From positions 1 through 45,588 of the forward strand of contig JAIPCR010000006.1 in assembly GCA_021738125.1 (NCBI GenBank): a DNA stretch of 45,588 nucleotides, written 5' to 3'. The notes under the pieces were generated by a model. It did not search any database. It had not been told where the DNA came from and worked only from the letters and a program-made list of their open reading frames with translations. Source of the stretch: Sulfuritalea sp. (GTDB lineage: Bacteria > Pseudomonadota > Gammaproteobacteria > Burkholderiales > Methylophilaceae). Below, piece by piece: positions 24,708 through 34,935 of the stretch; positions within the stretch are counted from its first letter, which is position 1, and each line of letters starts with the position of its first letter. The position numbers and the translations under genes are program-made.

Positions 24708-24736
24708 AAAAAAATATCAAGCCAACATTTGGCTTG
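24708..24736 (-). terminator. Terminator- or attenuator-like hairpin upstream of the ABC-F gene
   Basis: CAAGCCAA / TTGGCTTG (24718-24725 and 24729-24736), a perfect 8-bp stem with a 3-base loop. On the minus strand it is followed by ATATTTTTTT. The orientation would stop RNA coming from the right, only 34 bases before the TTG start of the ABC-F gene. No gene on the minus strand lies to its right to be terminated. Confidence 0.6.
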
Positions 24737-24775
24737 CCAGTGGAATATACCAACTACAGTTGCTTATTCACACAT

Positions 24776-24814
24776 CAAGGGCGCTATTCTAAATGACAAG
24801 TGCACTATTCTAAA
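24776..24814. repeat. Two tandem 18-base direct repeats with 21-base period
   Basis: CAAGGGCGCTATTCTAAA (24776-24793) and CAAGTGCACTATTCTAAA (24797-24814) match at 16 of 18 positions and share CTATTCTAAA exactly. The period is two helical turns, so both would face the same side of DNA. They lie between the divergent ABC-F and yhdP genes, about 120 bases before yhdP. They could be regulator sites; the TATTCT inside each resembles a -10 hexamer. Confidence 0.6.
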
Positions 24815-24933
24815 ATAATTTCACGTCAAAACCTTCGCCAATCAAACGTCTAGCGATTTGTTTGCTATGATTGATATTGCAGTAAAATGCTGTATTAATT
24901 CATGCAATCAAATTAAAGCCGAAACAAGCCAAT

Positions 24934-27900
24934 ATGGTCAAAAAATCACTGCTTTTGGGTTACCGCATCGCGCTCGTGCTTTTAAGCATTACTGCCGCCA
25001 CCTTAATACTCGGCGCCCTAGCAATACAGTTTTTAATATTCCCTAATATCGATCAATACAAAGACAATATTGCCAATTTCGCAAGCACTGCTGCTAAGCA
25101 AAAAATAGTCATTGGTAATATCAAAGTGGGCTGGCAAGGGCTTAATCCGCATTTAGCGGTATCCAACATTGATATATACGATGTAGAAAATCGCCCTGCC
25201 CTACAACTTAAAAATACGGATGTGTCCTTGTCATGGCTAAGCATTCCTTTAATGGAGCCTCGTCTAGCTAATCTGACGATACGCTCGCCAGAACTCACTA
25301 TACGCCGCACCAGTAATGGCGATATTTTTGTGGCGGGCATTAGCACGCAAGGGCCTTCTAAACCAGACCTGCCTAATTGGTTGTTACGCCAAACACAATT
25401 TGAAGTACTGAATGCCAAAGTAATTTGGTTGGATGAAATGCGTGCAGCGCCAGCGTTAAGTTTGGATAAACTGAATTTACAAGTCATCAGCCCGCCATGG
25501 AAAAGCTTAGTTAAAAACCATCGGTTTTTAATAAGCACCATTCCTTCTATCGGCACTTTAGAGCCTATCGTGATTAGCGGCAATGTCTATGGCAATGACA
25601 TTACTCAGTTAGCACAATGGCATGGCAGTATAGATGCTACATTGAGTAAAACCAATCTCGTCGCTTACAAACCATGGATAGATTATTCAGTTTTAATGCA
25701 TGCCATAGACTTGCAATCAGGCATTGGCAGTGCAAATATAAAAATTCAATTCGCCAAAAGTCAGGTGCATTCAATTGCCAGTAAACTGGCCCTAGACAAT
25801 GTACAGATGCATTTTAATACCAATATTGAGCCCGTCATCTTGAATAAATTTGCAGGCGAGTTAAATTGGGAAAATGAAGCACTCCAGCAAAATTTCTCGG
25901 CTAATCATTTAACACTTACCACTAATAATGACTTGCGTTTAGATGACAGCTCAGTCAATTACGTGAATAATCAGCAAGGCCTTGATTCGCTTAACATTAA
26001 ACTCACACACATCGATTTAGCTGCTATCAAGCCATATCTAGCACAATTACCATTACCAGCAGAAGTCATGGAAAAGATAGTAAATCTATCCCCGACAGGC
26101 AGTCTGGACAACTTAACGCTTGCCTGGCAAGGCCAACAAGCAACAACAAAAACATATCAAATCGATGCCAAATTTAATGAATTAAGCGCACTGCCCTATC
26201 AAAAAATACCAGGATTTAAAAACTTAACGGGTGAAATTAGCGCCAATCAATCATCTGGAAAAGTTACCCTAAACACTTTAAATGCTGGCTTGTATTTTAA
26301 AGATACCTTGCGCTGGCCTATCCCAGTCAATCAATTAGACGGCGACATTACCTGGAATATGAATGGCCAAGAAACTAACATTAAAGTGAATGATCTAAAT
26401 TTCAGAAATCAACATCTGTCTAGCACGACTAATGCAGAATACGTCATCAATGCTAAAAAAGGTGACTCGATTGATTTAACGACTCAATTAACGAATGCTG
26501 ATGCTAAATATGCACTATTTTATTACCCAATCAATTTAGGTAAAACTACGCTACATTGGCTAGACACCTCAATCTTGTCTGGTCGTCTTGAAAACGTCAA
26601 CGTCAACGTTAAAGGTCGTCTAGCAGATTTTCCATTTGTTGATGCCAAAAATAAGCCCAACCCTAAATTAGGCGTATTTAAAGTCACAGGAAAATTGGCT
26701 GGCAGTGAAATTGAATATGGGATTGGCTGGCCTAACATTGAAGGCCTGAACGTAGACATGCTATTTGAAGGCAAACGCATGGAGCTTAATGCCAATGCAG
26801 GTCATTTATTTGGCAATCAACTCACCAAAAGCAAGATTACCATTGCTCAATTAGATGCTGCTGAACCTATTCTGAACATTACCAGCGAATTTAAGAGCCC
26901 CGTCACAGAGGCGATTAAATTCGTCAACAAAAGTCCTGTACTTGAAGTGACGCAAGGTTTTACAGAAGACTTAAACTCGAGTGGCCAAGGTAAATTAAAT
27001 TTAAATTTAATGATTCCTATGCAAAACCTTGAATTAGCCAAATACAAAGGTCAATACCAAGTTATCAATGGCACTATAGATACACCCGATATTCCTGAAC
27101 TTAGCGGGATTAACGGTTTATTAGAATTTACTGAGAGCAGTTTGACGGCGAAAAATATTAATGCCAATGCATTTGGCACGCCACTGACATTTAGTCTCAC
27201 TACGGGTAAAGATAAGCAAATACGAATAGTCGCAAAAGGCAAAGTAAATGATGCGGGGATTAAGAAAATGTTAATCGCTGAAAGCGCTAGCCCAGAACAT
27301 GCTAATCGATTAGCCAAAGGGGCCAATTACTTTGCAGGCAGCACCAACTGGACTAGCGAAATCACTATTCAAAAGCCACTGGTAAACATTGCCATCAACT
27401 CAGATTTAGTTGGCTTAAGCTCTCGCTTGCCCATTCCATTCAAAAAGCCTGGTAATGAGCATTTAAACTTACGTATTACTAAAAACCAAACACTCAATAG
27501 CGACAATGTCAGCCTCAGTTTAGGCAATCGATTTGCAGCAAAAATCACACACATTGCTGAAAATGGCCAAATGAAATTTGACCGTGGTAGCGTTCGCTTT
27601 AATACAAATCCGATTAATGGCAACGCTACTAATCCCAATGACCTAAATGCTAACCTTGAGCTTGGAAAAACTAAAGGTTTGCAAGTATATGGCAATATCG
27701 ACTACCTGGATGCTGATGCTTGGCGCCGAGTAATGTATGACTTTTCTAACGGCAGCTCACAAGAATCGCCTCCCATTCAAAAACTTGCGCTTAAAATCAA
27801 CATGCTGGATATATTCGATAGGCGGATTAATCAATTAAGAATTACCAACAATGCTGACAAGGAGGGCTTACGAGCAACTATAGAAAGCCGTGAATTTTCT

Positions 27901-28881
27901 GGGGATTTACAATGGTTAAATCAAAACAATGGTAAATTTATTGCCCGCCTAAGTCATTTAAGCTTACCGGAGGAAGCGCCTAATAAATTCAAACCTAGCA
28001 ATAATGATATGGTAAGCAAAGATGTCGGCAATCAAGAACAAGAATATCCTGCGCTCGATATCATCGCTGAAAATTTTGAATTTAATAAGAAAAACTTAGG
28101 CACTTTAGAACTGATTGCTTCTCCACAGAATAACAACTGGAGCATCCAAAAACTAAAACTCAGCAACGCCGACAGCAGTATTACTGCCGACGGACAATGG
28201 AATAACTGGAAGAAAAATCCAAGCACTTACCTGAATGTGACTTGGGATATTAAGAATTTAGGCAAAACACTTAAAAACGTTGGCTACCCGGATGTCATTA
28301 AAAATGGTGAAGGCACACTGACTGGACAACTGCAATGGGCCGGTAGTCCTTATCAGTTTAACCCGATAGAGCTCAATGGCAATCTGCAACTAAGCATGAA
28401 AAAAGGCCAGATTTTAAAAGTGCAACCCGGTGTTGGGCGCTTATTAGGGCTATTAAGCTTACAAAGTCTACCCAGAAGATTATCATTAGACTTTAGAGAT
28501 CTGTTCAGCAACGGCTTCGCCTTTGATAAAATCAATGCTACTGCAAAAATTAATGACGGCATTATGTCTAGCGATGACTTCCTCATGGCAGGTCCTGCTG
28601 CAGAGGTCACCATAAAAGGGGAAACTAATCTGCAAAAAGAAACGCAACGTTTAACAGTTAAAGTATTGCCACGTGTCAGCGACAGCTTATCACTGGCGGC
28701 ACTTGCAGGTGGGCCATTGGTTGGAGCGGTAGCATTTTTAGCACAAAAGATATTGAAAGACCCGCTCAATAAAATTGCGTCGACTGAATATGAAATTATC
28801 GGCACTTGGGATAATCCGCAAGAAGTGAAAACCAATAAAAATAATGAAGAAACTATTAATCAATCTCCACTGAATCAATAA
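24934..28881 (+). CDS. yhdP: YhdP/AsmA-family large inner-membrane-anchored protein
   Basis: A 1315-residue protein of the YhdP (DUF3971/AsmA2) family, which bridges the envelope and is implicated in lipid transport to the outer membrane. One membrane helix (about residues 9-35) anchors the N-terminus. The rest is a very long beta-rich periplasmic region with the family-typical start KIVIGNIKVGWQGLNPHLAVSNIDIYD and a C-terminal block with GVGRLLGLLSLQSLPRRLSLDFRDLFSNGFAFDKI, the most conserved part of the family. The length is normal. It is followed after 29 bases by the amidase gene and then tldD, an order seen in other proteobacteria. No strong Shine-Dalgarno precedes the ATG. Confidence 0.92.
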   Translation: MVKKSLLLGYRIALVLLSITAATLILGALAIQFLIFPNIDQYKDNIANFASTAAKQKIVIGNIKVGWQGLNPHLAVSNIDIYDVENRPALQLKNTDVSLSWLSIPLMEPRLANLTIRSPELTIRRTSNGDIFVAGISTQGPSKPDLPNWLLRQTQFEVLNAKVIWLDEMRAAPALSLDKLNLQVISPPWKSLVKNHRFLISTIPSIGTLEPIVISGNVYGNDITQLAQWHGSIDATLSKTNLVAYKPWIDYSVLMHAIDLQSGIGSANIKIQFAKSQVHSIASKLALDNVQMHFNTNIEPVILNKFAGELNWENEALQQNFSANHLTLTTNNDLRLDDSSVNYVNNQQGLDSLNIKLTHIDLAAIKPYLAQLPLPAEVMEKIVNLSPTGSLDNLTLAWQGQQATTKTYQIDAKFNELSALPYQKIPGFKNLTGEISANQSSGKVTLNTLNAGLYFKDTLRWPIPVNQLDGDITWNMNGQETNIKVNDLNFRNQHLSSTTNAEYVINAKKGDSIDLTTQLTNADAKYALFYYPINLGKTTLHWLDTSILSGRLENVNVNVKGRLADFPFVDAKNKPNPKLGVFKVTGKLAGSEIEYGIGWPNIEGLNVDMLFEGKRMELNANAGHLFGNQLTKSKITIAQLDAAEPILNITSEFKSPVTEAIKFVNKSPVLEVTQGFTEDLNSSGQGKLNLNLMIPMQNLELAKYKGQYQVINGTIDTPDIPELSGINGLLEFTESSLTAKNINANAFGTPLTFSLTTGKDKQIRIVAKGKVNDAGIKKMLIAESASPEHANRLAKGANYFAGSTNWTSEITIQKPLVNIAINSDLVGLSSRLPIPFKKPGNEHLNLRITKNQTLNSDNVSLSLGNRFAAKITHIAENGQMKFDRGSVRFNTNPINGNATNPNDLNANLELGKTKGLQVYGNIDYLDADAWRRVMYDFSNGSSQESPPIQKLALKINMLDIFDRRINQLRITNNADKEGLRATIESREFSGDLQWLNQNNGKFIARLSHLSLPEEAPNKFKPSNNDMVSKDVGNQEQEYPALDIIAENFEFNKKNLGTLELIASPQNNNWSIQKLKLSNADSSITADGQWNNWKKNPSTYLNVTWDIKNLGKTLKNVGYPDVIKNGEGTLTGQLQWAGSPYQFNPIELNGNLQLSMKKGQILKVQPGVGRLLGLLSLQSLPRRLSLDFRDLFSNGFAFDKINATAKINDGIMSSDDFLMAGPAAEVTIKGETNLQKETQRLTVKVLPRVSDSLSLAALAGGPLVGAVAFLAQKILKDPLNKIASTEYEIIGTWDNPQEVKTNKNNEETINQSPLNQ

Positions 28882-28910
28882 CACTTATCTCAATAATATT
28901 TGGATTAGAT

Positions 28911-29783
28911 ATGGCCATTACATCACGCTTAAAAACCACGAAAGCTAAATTGAGCAATCTAGATGTGAATCAAGACATCATTAAAATAGCTGCCATTCAA
29001 ATGGCTTCAGGTCCTTACGTTGCTGCCAATTTAAGTGAAGCTGAACGACTGATTGAAATCGCTGTCAATCAAGGTGCAAAACTCGTTGCCCTACCTGAAT
29101 ATTTTGCCTTAATGGGTTTTAAAGAAACCGACAAAGTGGCTATACGCGAAGAAGAAGGCAAAGGCGTCATTCAGACATTTATGAAAAAAATGGCTAAGAA
29201 ACATAAAATATGGCTCATAGGTGGTTCCATGCCACTCGTTAGTAATTTTCCTAATAAGGTTCGCAATAGTTGCCTCGTCTATAACGACAAAGGTGATCAA
29301 GTAGCGCGCTATGACAAAATACACTTATTTGGCCTAGACTTGGGTAACGAACATTATCATGAAGAAAAAACCATAGAATCTGGCAATTCGATTCAAGTAG
29401 TTGACACACCATTTGGTAAAATTGGGTTATCCATATGCTACGATTTGCGCTTTCCTGAGCTTTATCGCGCCATGGGTGAAGTCAATATTATTGTCATCCC
29501 ATCGGCCTTTACTGATACTACCGGCAAAGCACACTGGGAAACATTAATTCGCGCACGTGCGATAGAAAATCTAAGCTACGTCATTGCCCCTGCGCAAGGT
29601 GGCTACCATTTATCTGGCCGTGAAACACATGGCAACAGCATGATTGTAGATCCTTGGGGGGTCATTTTAGACAGACTGCCGCGCGGTTCAGGTGTAGTGA
29701 TTGCTGCGATGAACCCAAAATATCAACAAAGCTTGCGTAAAAGTTTGCCAGCGCTAAAACATCGTACGATTACATCCATTTAA
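28911..29783 (+). CDS. Nitrilase-superfamily carbon-nitrogen hydrolase (Nit-like amidase)
   Basis: A 290-residue cytosolic amidase of the Nit branch, whose members include deaminated-glutathione amidases. The catalytic triad is visible: Glu in PEYFALMGF (near residue 63), Lys in RYDKIHLFGLDL (near 138) and Cys176 in SICYDLRFPELYRAMG. The downstream GRETHGNSMIVDPWG segment is typical of the branch. It lies between yhdP and tldD, a conserved proteobacterial neighbourhood, with 29 and 33 base gaps that suggest one operon. The first 28 residues extend beyond the usual start, so translation could begin later, for instance at a codon closer to IKIAAIQM. The substrate is inferred only. Confidence 0.9.
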   Translation: MAITSRLKTTKAKLSNLDVNQDIIKIAAIQMASGPYVAANLSEAERLIEIAVNQGAKLVALPEYFALMGFKETDKVAIREEEGKGVIQTFMKKMAKKHKIWLIGGSMPLVSNFPNKVRNSCLVYNDKGDQVARYDKIHLFGLDLGNEHYHEEKTIESGNSIQVVDTPFGKIGLSICYDLRFPELYRAMGEVNIIVIPSAFTDTTGKAHWETLIRARAIENLSYVIAPAQGGYHLSGRETHGNSMIVDPWGVILDRLPRGSGVVIAAMNPKYQQSLRKSLPALKHRTITSI

Positions 29784-29816
29784 GCCATAAAATAAGAAAA
29801 ATAAAACATAATTCAA

Positions 29817-31292
29817 ATGAAAAATGAACCTAGCTCGACTGACCATCACGCCACATTAGCTACTCACCTAGATGCTGCCACGGAAACGCTACTTACGCCT
29901 GCCAACCTAAATATAGGAAATCTACAGAATGTACTAGGCGATATGATGTCGCACAAGATTGACTATGCCGATTTATATTTTCAATACAGCAGAAGCGAAA
30001 GTTGGGGTTTAGAGGAAGGCCAAGTTAAATCAGGTAATTTTTCTATTGATCAAGGCGTGGGTGTTCGTGCTGTTAGTGGCGAAAAAACAGCGTTCGCCTA
30101 CTCAGATGACATTACCTTAAGCGCAATACAAGAAGCGGCAAAAGCAACTAAAGCCATCGCCAGTTTAGGGGGCGAGCAAAGTGCAGGTCAAGTCAATAAG
30201 CGACAAGCCTCTCAACTTTATGTAGCACAAGATCCCATTGCTTCCCTCTCTGCTGAGGCCAAAGTAAAACTACTTGAGCGCTTAGAATCTTACGCCAGGC
30301 AAATAGATCCAAGGATTTCACAAGTGACCGCATCCATCGCTGGCGAATATGAAGTGGTGATGGTGGCACGCTTTGACGGTGTCATGGCGGCTGATGTACG
30401 TCCTCTAGTGCGTTTATCCATTAATGTGATTGCCGAAAGCAATGGTCGTCGTGAGCAAGGCTCAAGTGGTGGTGGTGGTCGCTACGATTACAGTTATTTT
30501 ACTGACGAAATATTGCATGATTACGCTAAAAAAGCCGTTCATCAAGCGCTGGTCAATCTAGATGCGCGCCCTGCGCCGGCTGGTAGTATGACTGTCGTAC
30601 TAGGTGCTGGCTGGCCTGGTATTTTGCTACATGAAGCAATTGGTCACGGCTTAGAAGGTGATTTCAATCGTAAAGGCAGCTCTGCTTTTAGCAATATGAT
30701 AGGTCAACAAGTAGCGGCACGTGGTATTACCATCGTTGATGACGGCACTATCGCTAATCGTCGTGGCTCATTGAGCATGGATGATGAGGGCAACCCAACA
30801 AACAGAACTGTATTAATTGAAGATGGTATTTTACGTGGTTATATTCAAGATACCCTTAATGCGCGTTTGATGAATATGCCAGTCACGGGCAATGCCAGAC
30901 GTGAGAGCTATGCCCATATCCCCATGCCGCGCATGACCAACACCTATATGCTTAATGGCACCATGCCCCCGGAAGAAATTATTAAATCGGTTAAAAGAGG
31001 TTTGTATGCGGCTAATTTTGGTGGTGGCCAAGTAGATATTACCAGTGGAAAATTTGTATTTAGTGCGGCAGAGGCCTACATGATAGAAGATGGCAAAATT
31101 ACCTACCCAGTTAAAGGCGCTACCCTCATAGGGAATGGCCCGGATGTTTTAAAACGCGTGTCCATGATAGGTAATGATATGCAGCTTGATAGTGGCGTTG
31201 GCACTTGTGGTAAAGAAGGCCAAAGCGTGCCAGTAGGTGTAGGTCAACCGACGCTCAAAATTGATGCGCTCACCGTCGGTGGTACTGCTTAA
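29817..31292 (+). CDS. tldD: Metalloprotease TldD
   Basis: TldD pairs with TldE/PmbA to form a zinc protease that trims unfolded and modified peptides and helps degrade the antitoxin CcdA. The 491 residues include the unusual HExxxH zinc motif at H272-E273-x3-H277 (HEAIGHGLEGDF), preceded by MTVVLGAGWPGILL, and later MPVTGNARRESYAHIPMPRMTN and GGGQVDITSGKFVFSAAEAY, all family landmarks. TldE/PmbA is not in the window. The gene lies 33 bases after the amidase gene and 51 bases before mfd. Confidence 0.95.
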   Translation: MKNEPSSTDHHATLATHLDAATETLLTPANLNIGNLQNVLGDMMSHKIDYADLYFQYSRSESWGLEEGQVKSGNFSIDQGVGVRAVSGEKTAFAYSDDITLSAIQEAAKATKAIASLGGEQSAGQVNKRQASQLYVAQDPIASLSAEAKVKLLERLESYARQIDPRISQVTASIAGEYEVVMVARFDGVMAADVRPLVRLSINVIAESNGRREQGSSGGGGRYDYSYFTDEILHDYAKKAVHQALVNLDARPAPAGSMTVVLGAGWPGILLHEAIGHGLEGDFNRKGSSAFSNMIGQQVAARGITIVDDGTIANRRGSLSMDDEGNPTNRTVLIEDGILRGYIQDTLNARLMNMPVTGNARRESYAHIPMPRMTNTYMLNGTMPPEEIIKSVKRGLYAANFGGGQVDITSGKFVFSAAEAYMIEDGKITYPVKGATLIGNGPDVLKRVSMIGNDMQLDSGVGTCGKEGQSVPVGVGQPTLKIDALTVGGTA

Positions 31293-31343
31293 GCTTGTAA
31301 AAAGCTCTCATTGCCACCAACCCCTAGTTTCAATAGATTACTT

Positions 31344-34300
31344 ATGACACAAACGCAACTCACCATTCCAAAACTAGGTCTATCCTCGCGCGTTGAATTA
31401 TCAACCCAGGGTGAAGATGGGCTAGCACTAGCAGAATTAGCGCTTAAACTTAAAGGTGACAGCCCGTCGAGGCCATTGGTGATTATTACTGCGAATGGCT
31501 TTGATGCACAACGCTTATTAGAGGAAATCCCTTACTTTGCCCCGGCATTAAGCGTACATTTATTGCCGGATTGGGAAACGCTACCCTATGACCAGTTTTC
31601 ACCACACCCTGATTTAATTTCTGAGCGCTTAACCACCTTATACCAAATTGCGCAAAATGCCTGTGACGTCATTATTGTGCCACTGTCAACGGCACTTATC
31701 CGTTTAAGCCCTAAAGCCTATTTAAGTGCAAACACTTTTATGCTTAAAAAAGGACAAACACTTAATACAGATGCATTGCGATTACAGTGCGCTGAAGCAG
31801 GCTATCACCATGTTAGCCAAGTCATCAGCCATGGTGAATTTAGTGTACGTGGTGGATTAGTCGACCTATTTCCAATGGGTTCAGCACTACCCTATCGACT
31901 GGATTTATTTGGCGACGAAATTGAAACCATACGCACGTTTGATGTTGATACGCAACGCAGCTTATACCCTGTACCAGAGATCAGATTACTACCTGCACGT
32001 GAGTTTCCGCTTGATGAAGCAGGTATTGCATTATTCCGCGGACAATTTAGAGAAACCTTCGAAGGCGATCCGCAGCGGGCAAAAATCTATAAAGACATTA
32101 GTAAAGGCGTAGCCTCTGGTGGGATTGAATGGTATTTACCCTTATTTTTTGAGCAAACAGCCACATTTTTAGATTACCTACCGAGCAATTGTTTGCTTTG
32201 CTTACATGGCGATTTAGATCAAAGTGCACAGCAGTTTTGGCGCGAAGCACAATTGCGCTATAGAACACTGGCACATGATGCAGAAAGACCGCTGTTAACC
32301 CCTGAAAAACTGCTAATTAAAACAGAATATTTTTTTAGCGCCACACATCAATTTACGCGCTTATCATTAAGCATTAATAGTAAATCAAATGGCTTGCCTG
32401 CCCTAGATATTGAACGCCGTGCCGAGCAACCCTTACACAAACTTCAAGGATTTATTGCTGACTTTTCAGGGCGAATATTAATTGCTGCCGAGAGTTTAGG
32501 CCGTCGTGAAACCATCTCGCAATTATTTGCAGAATACAAGCTACAACCCACCATGATTGAAACGTGGGCAGATTTTGTCAAAGCTAAAGACAAAGTCATG
32601 CTGGGTGTTGCGCCGCTACATCATGGCTTTGCAAACGCGTCAAATAACGACAACATTGCCATTATCACTGAAGCCGAACTCTATGCCGCAACCGTGCGTC
32701 AGCAACGTCGCCGTGAAAAAGAAAAAGCACGTAGCACCGAAGGCATGCTTAAAGACTTATCTGAGCTTCGCATGGATGACCCAGTGGTGCATGAACAACA
32801 TGGCGTTGGGCGCTATAAAGGCCTCGTCAGTATAGATTTTGGTGAGGGCGAAACCGAACTTTTATTATTGGAATACTTTGGCAACGATAAGCTTTATGTA
32901 CCTGTATCGCAATTATTCTTAATTTCTCGTTATTCTGGCGGTCCGCCAGAATCTGCGCCCTTGCACCGCTTAGGCAGTGGTAATTGGGAGAAAGCCAAGA
33001 AAAAGGCCCTCAAGCAAATCCGTGATACTGCGGCAGAATTACTGAACTTATACGCACAGCGTGCGGCGCGGCGCGGTCATGCGTTCACCTTAAGCCTACA
33101 CGATTATGAATCATTCTGTGAAGGCTTCCCGTTTGAAGAAACACCAGATCAGTTAGAAGCCATTGAAAACGTCATTAAAGATATGCAATCAGGTCGACCC
33201 ATGGATAGACTGGTATGCGGGGATGTTGGCTTTGGTAAAACCGAAGTGGCGCTACGTGCAGCTTTTGTGGCGGTCATGGGCGGCAGGCAAGTCGCGGTAT
33301 TAGTGCCAACCACCCTGTTAGCTGAGCAACACTTCAATAACTTTAAAGATCGTTTTGCCCAGTGGCCGATTAAGATTGCGGAGATATCACGCTTTAGAAC
33401 AGCAAAAGAGCAAAAAGAAGCGCTGGCGGGTTTAGAAGCCGGACAGATTGACATCATTATCGGTACCCACCGGCTGATTCAGAAAGATGTTAAGTTTAAG
33501 AACCTAGGTTTAGTCGTGTTAGATGAAGAACACCGTTTTGGCGTGCGTCAAAAAGAACAGCTTAAAGCCTTGCGTGCGGAAGTTGATGTACTGACACTTA
33601 CCGCCACCCCAATTCCGCGCACACTAAGCATGGCGATGGAAGGCCTACGCGAGTTTTCTATTATCAGCACCCCACCACAAAAACGCTTGAGCATTAAAAC
33701 CTTCCATACCGATTATTCTGAAGGCATTATCCGTGAAGCCGCCATGCGTGAATTTAAACGCGGTGGCCAAGTATATTTTCTGCATAATGAAGTCGACACC
33801 ATACACTCCATGCGCGAGAAACTAGAACGCATACTGCCAGATGCGCGTATTGCTGTGGCGCATGGCCAGTTACGTGAGCGTGAGCTAGAACATGTCATGC
33901 GTGATTTTTATAATCAGCGTTACAACCTATTACTTTGCACCACCATTATTGAAACGGGTATTGATGTCCCTACCGCCAACACCATTATCTTAAATAAAGC
34001 CGATATGTTTGGTTTAGCACAAATGCATCAATTACGTGGGCGTGTAGGTCGGTCGCACCATCAAGCTTATGCTTATTTACTCACCGACCCAGACCGTAAA
34101 ATTACCGTGCAAGCACAAAAGCGTTTAGATGCGATTCAATTAATGGAAGACTTAGGTGCTGGCTTTCACTTGGCCATGCATGACTTGGAAATTCGCGGTG
34201 CGGGTGAGTTATTAGGCGACAGTCAAAGCGGGGAAATGCAAGAAATTGGCTTTCACTTGTATTCCGATATGCTTAATCATGCTGTGAAGCAGCTTAAAGC

Positions 34301-34766
34301 AGGCAAAGAACCCGATTTAAATGCACCGCTAGGCGTCACCACCGAGATTAATCTGCACACCCCTGCACTCCTCACCAATCAATACTGCCCTGACGTGCAT
34401 GAGCGCTTGGTGATCTATAAACGCCTAGCCAACTGCGTGAATGATGACGATTTAGACAATATGCAAGAAGAGCTAATTGATCGCTTTGGCTTGCTACCAG
34501 AACAAGGTGAAGCACTCATTGCCTGCCACAGATTACGCATTGCCGCCAAAGCCATCGGGATCGTTAAAATTGATGCAAGTAGCGATGCTATTCAACTGCA
34601 ATTTAACCCTAAGGCAGATATAGACCCAACTAAGCTCATTGCATTATTGCAACGTGATCGTCGCTGTCGTATGAATGGGCCAGATAAACTTAGAGTGGCA
34701 GTGGGTTTAGAAAATATTAATCACCGTGCAGATTTTGTGAAGGTGTTGTTAAAAGAGTTTGTTTAG
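31344..34766 (+). CDS. mfd: Transcription-repair coupling factor Mfd
   Basis: Mfd displaces RNA polymerase stalled at DNA damage and recruits UvrA. From ATG 31344 it has 1140 residues in the usual order: UvrB-like N-terminal module (about 1-340, including VLPDWETLPYDQFSPH-like LLPDWETLPYDQFSPHPD), an RNA-polymerase-interacting CarD-like domain (near 480-560, VHEQHGVGRYKGLVSI), the translocase motor with Walker A GDVGFGKT (626-633) and DEEH box (727-730), the TRG motif region, and a C-terminal TRCF domain. A TTG 33 bases upstream also keeps the frame open, but ATG 31344 fits the family N-terminus better. No strong Shine-Dalgarno is visible for either start. Confidence 0.96.
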   Translation: MTQTQLTIPKLGLSSRVELSTQGEDGLALAELALKLKGDSPSRPLVIITANGFDAQRLLEEIPYFAPALSVHLLPDWETLPYDQFSPHPDLISERLTTLYQIAQNACDVIIVPLSTALIRLSPKAYLSANTFMLKKGQTLNTDALRLQCAEAGYHHVSQVISHGEFSVRGGLVDLFPMGSALPYRLDLFGDEIETIRTFDVDTQRSLYPVPEIRLLPAREFPLDEAGIALFRGQFRETFEGDPQRAKIYKDISKGVASGGIEWYLPLFFEQTATFLDYLPSNCLLCLHGDLDQSAQQFWREAQLRYRTLAHDAERPLLTPEKLLIKTEYFFSATHQFTRLSLSINSKSNGLPALDIERRAEQPLHKLQGFIADFSGRILIAAESLGRRETISQLFAEYKLQPTMIETWADFVKAKDKVMLGVAPLHHGFANASNNDNIAIITEAELYAATVRQQRRREKEKARSTEGMLKDLSELRMDDPVVHEQHGVGRYKGLVSIDFGEGETELLLLEYFGNDKLYVPVSQLFLISRYSGGPPESAPLHRLGSGNWEKAKKKALKQIRDTAAELLNLYAQRAARRGHAFTLSLHDYESFCEGFPFEETPDQLEAIENVIKDMQSGRPMDRLVCGDVGFGKTEVALRAAFVAVMGGRQVAVLVPTTLLAEQHFNNFKDRFAQWPIKIAEISRFRTAKEQKEALAGLEAGQIDIIIGTHRLIQKDVKFKNLGLVVLDEEHRFGVRQKEQLKALRAEVDVLTLTATPIPRTLSMAMEGLREFSIISTPPQKRLSIKTFHTDYSEGIIREAAMREFKRGGQVYFLHNEVDTIHSMREKLERILPDARIAVAHGQLRERELEHVMRDFYNQRYNLLLCTTIIETGIDVPTANTIILNKADMFGLAQMHQLRGRVGRSHHQAYAYLLTDPDRKITVQAQKRLDAIQLMEDLGAGFHLAMHDLEIRGAGELLGDSQSGEMQEIGFHLYSDMLNHAVKQLKAGKEPDLNAPLGVTTEINLHTPALLTNQYCPDVHERLVIYKRLANCVNDDDLDNMQEELIDRFGLLPEQGEALIACHRLRIAAKAIGIVKIDASSDAIQLQFNPKADIDPTKLIALLQRDRRCRMNGPDKLRVAVGLENINHRADFVKVLLKEFV

Positions 34767-34935
34767 TAAAATATAGGCCTTAAGGCTAAATGTACACCAT
34801 ATACACTACTGCAACACCATTTGGCATCGAATCCAGAGCTTGAAATTAAAATGCCATATTGCTTTAGTGCTATACTTCGCATCGTTTTTGGCATAAATTC
34901 TACGCCACGCATCTGATTCTAATAGAAAATAAATA

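Noticed and set aside
31311..31343. TTG start of mfd 11 codons before the chosen ATG
   Set aside because: The extra residues do not match the usual Mfd start, and no ribosome site favours the TTG.
33149..33457. Antisense reading frame of 102 codons inside mfd, with similar long antisense frames in yhdP, addA and addB
   Set aside because: They lie fully inside conserved genes, have no recognisable domains or ribosome sites, and reflect codon bias of the real strand.
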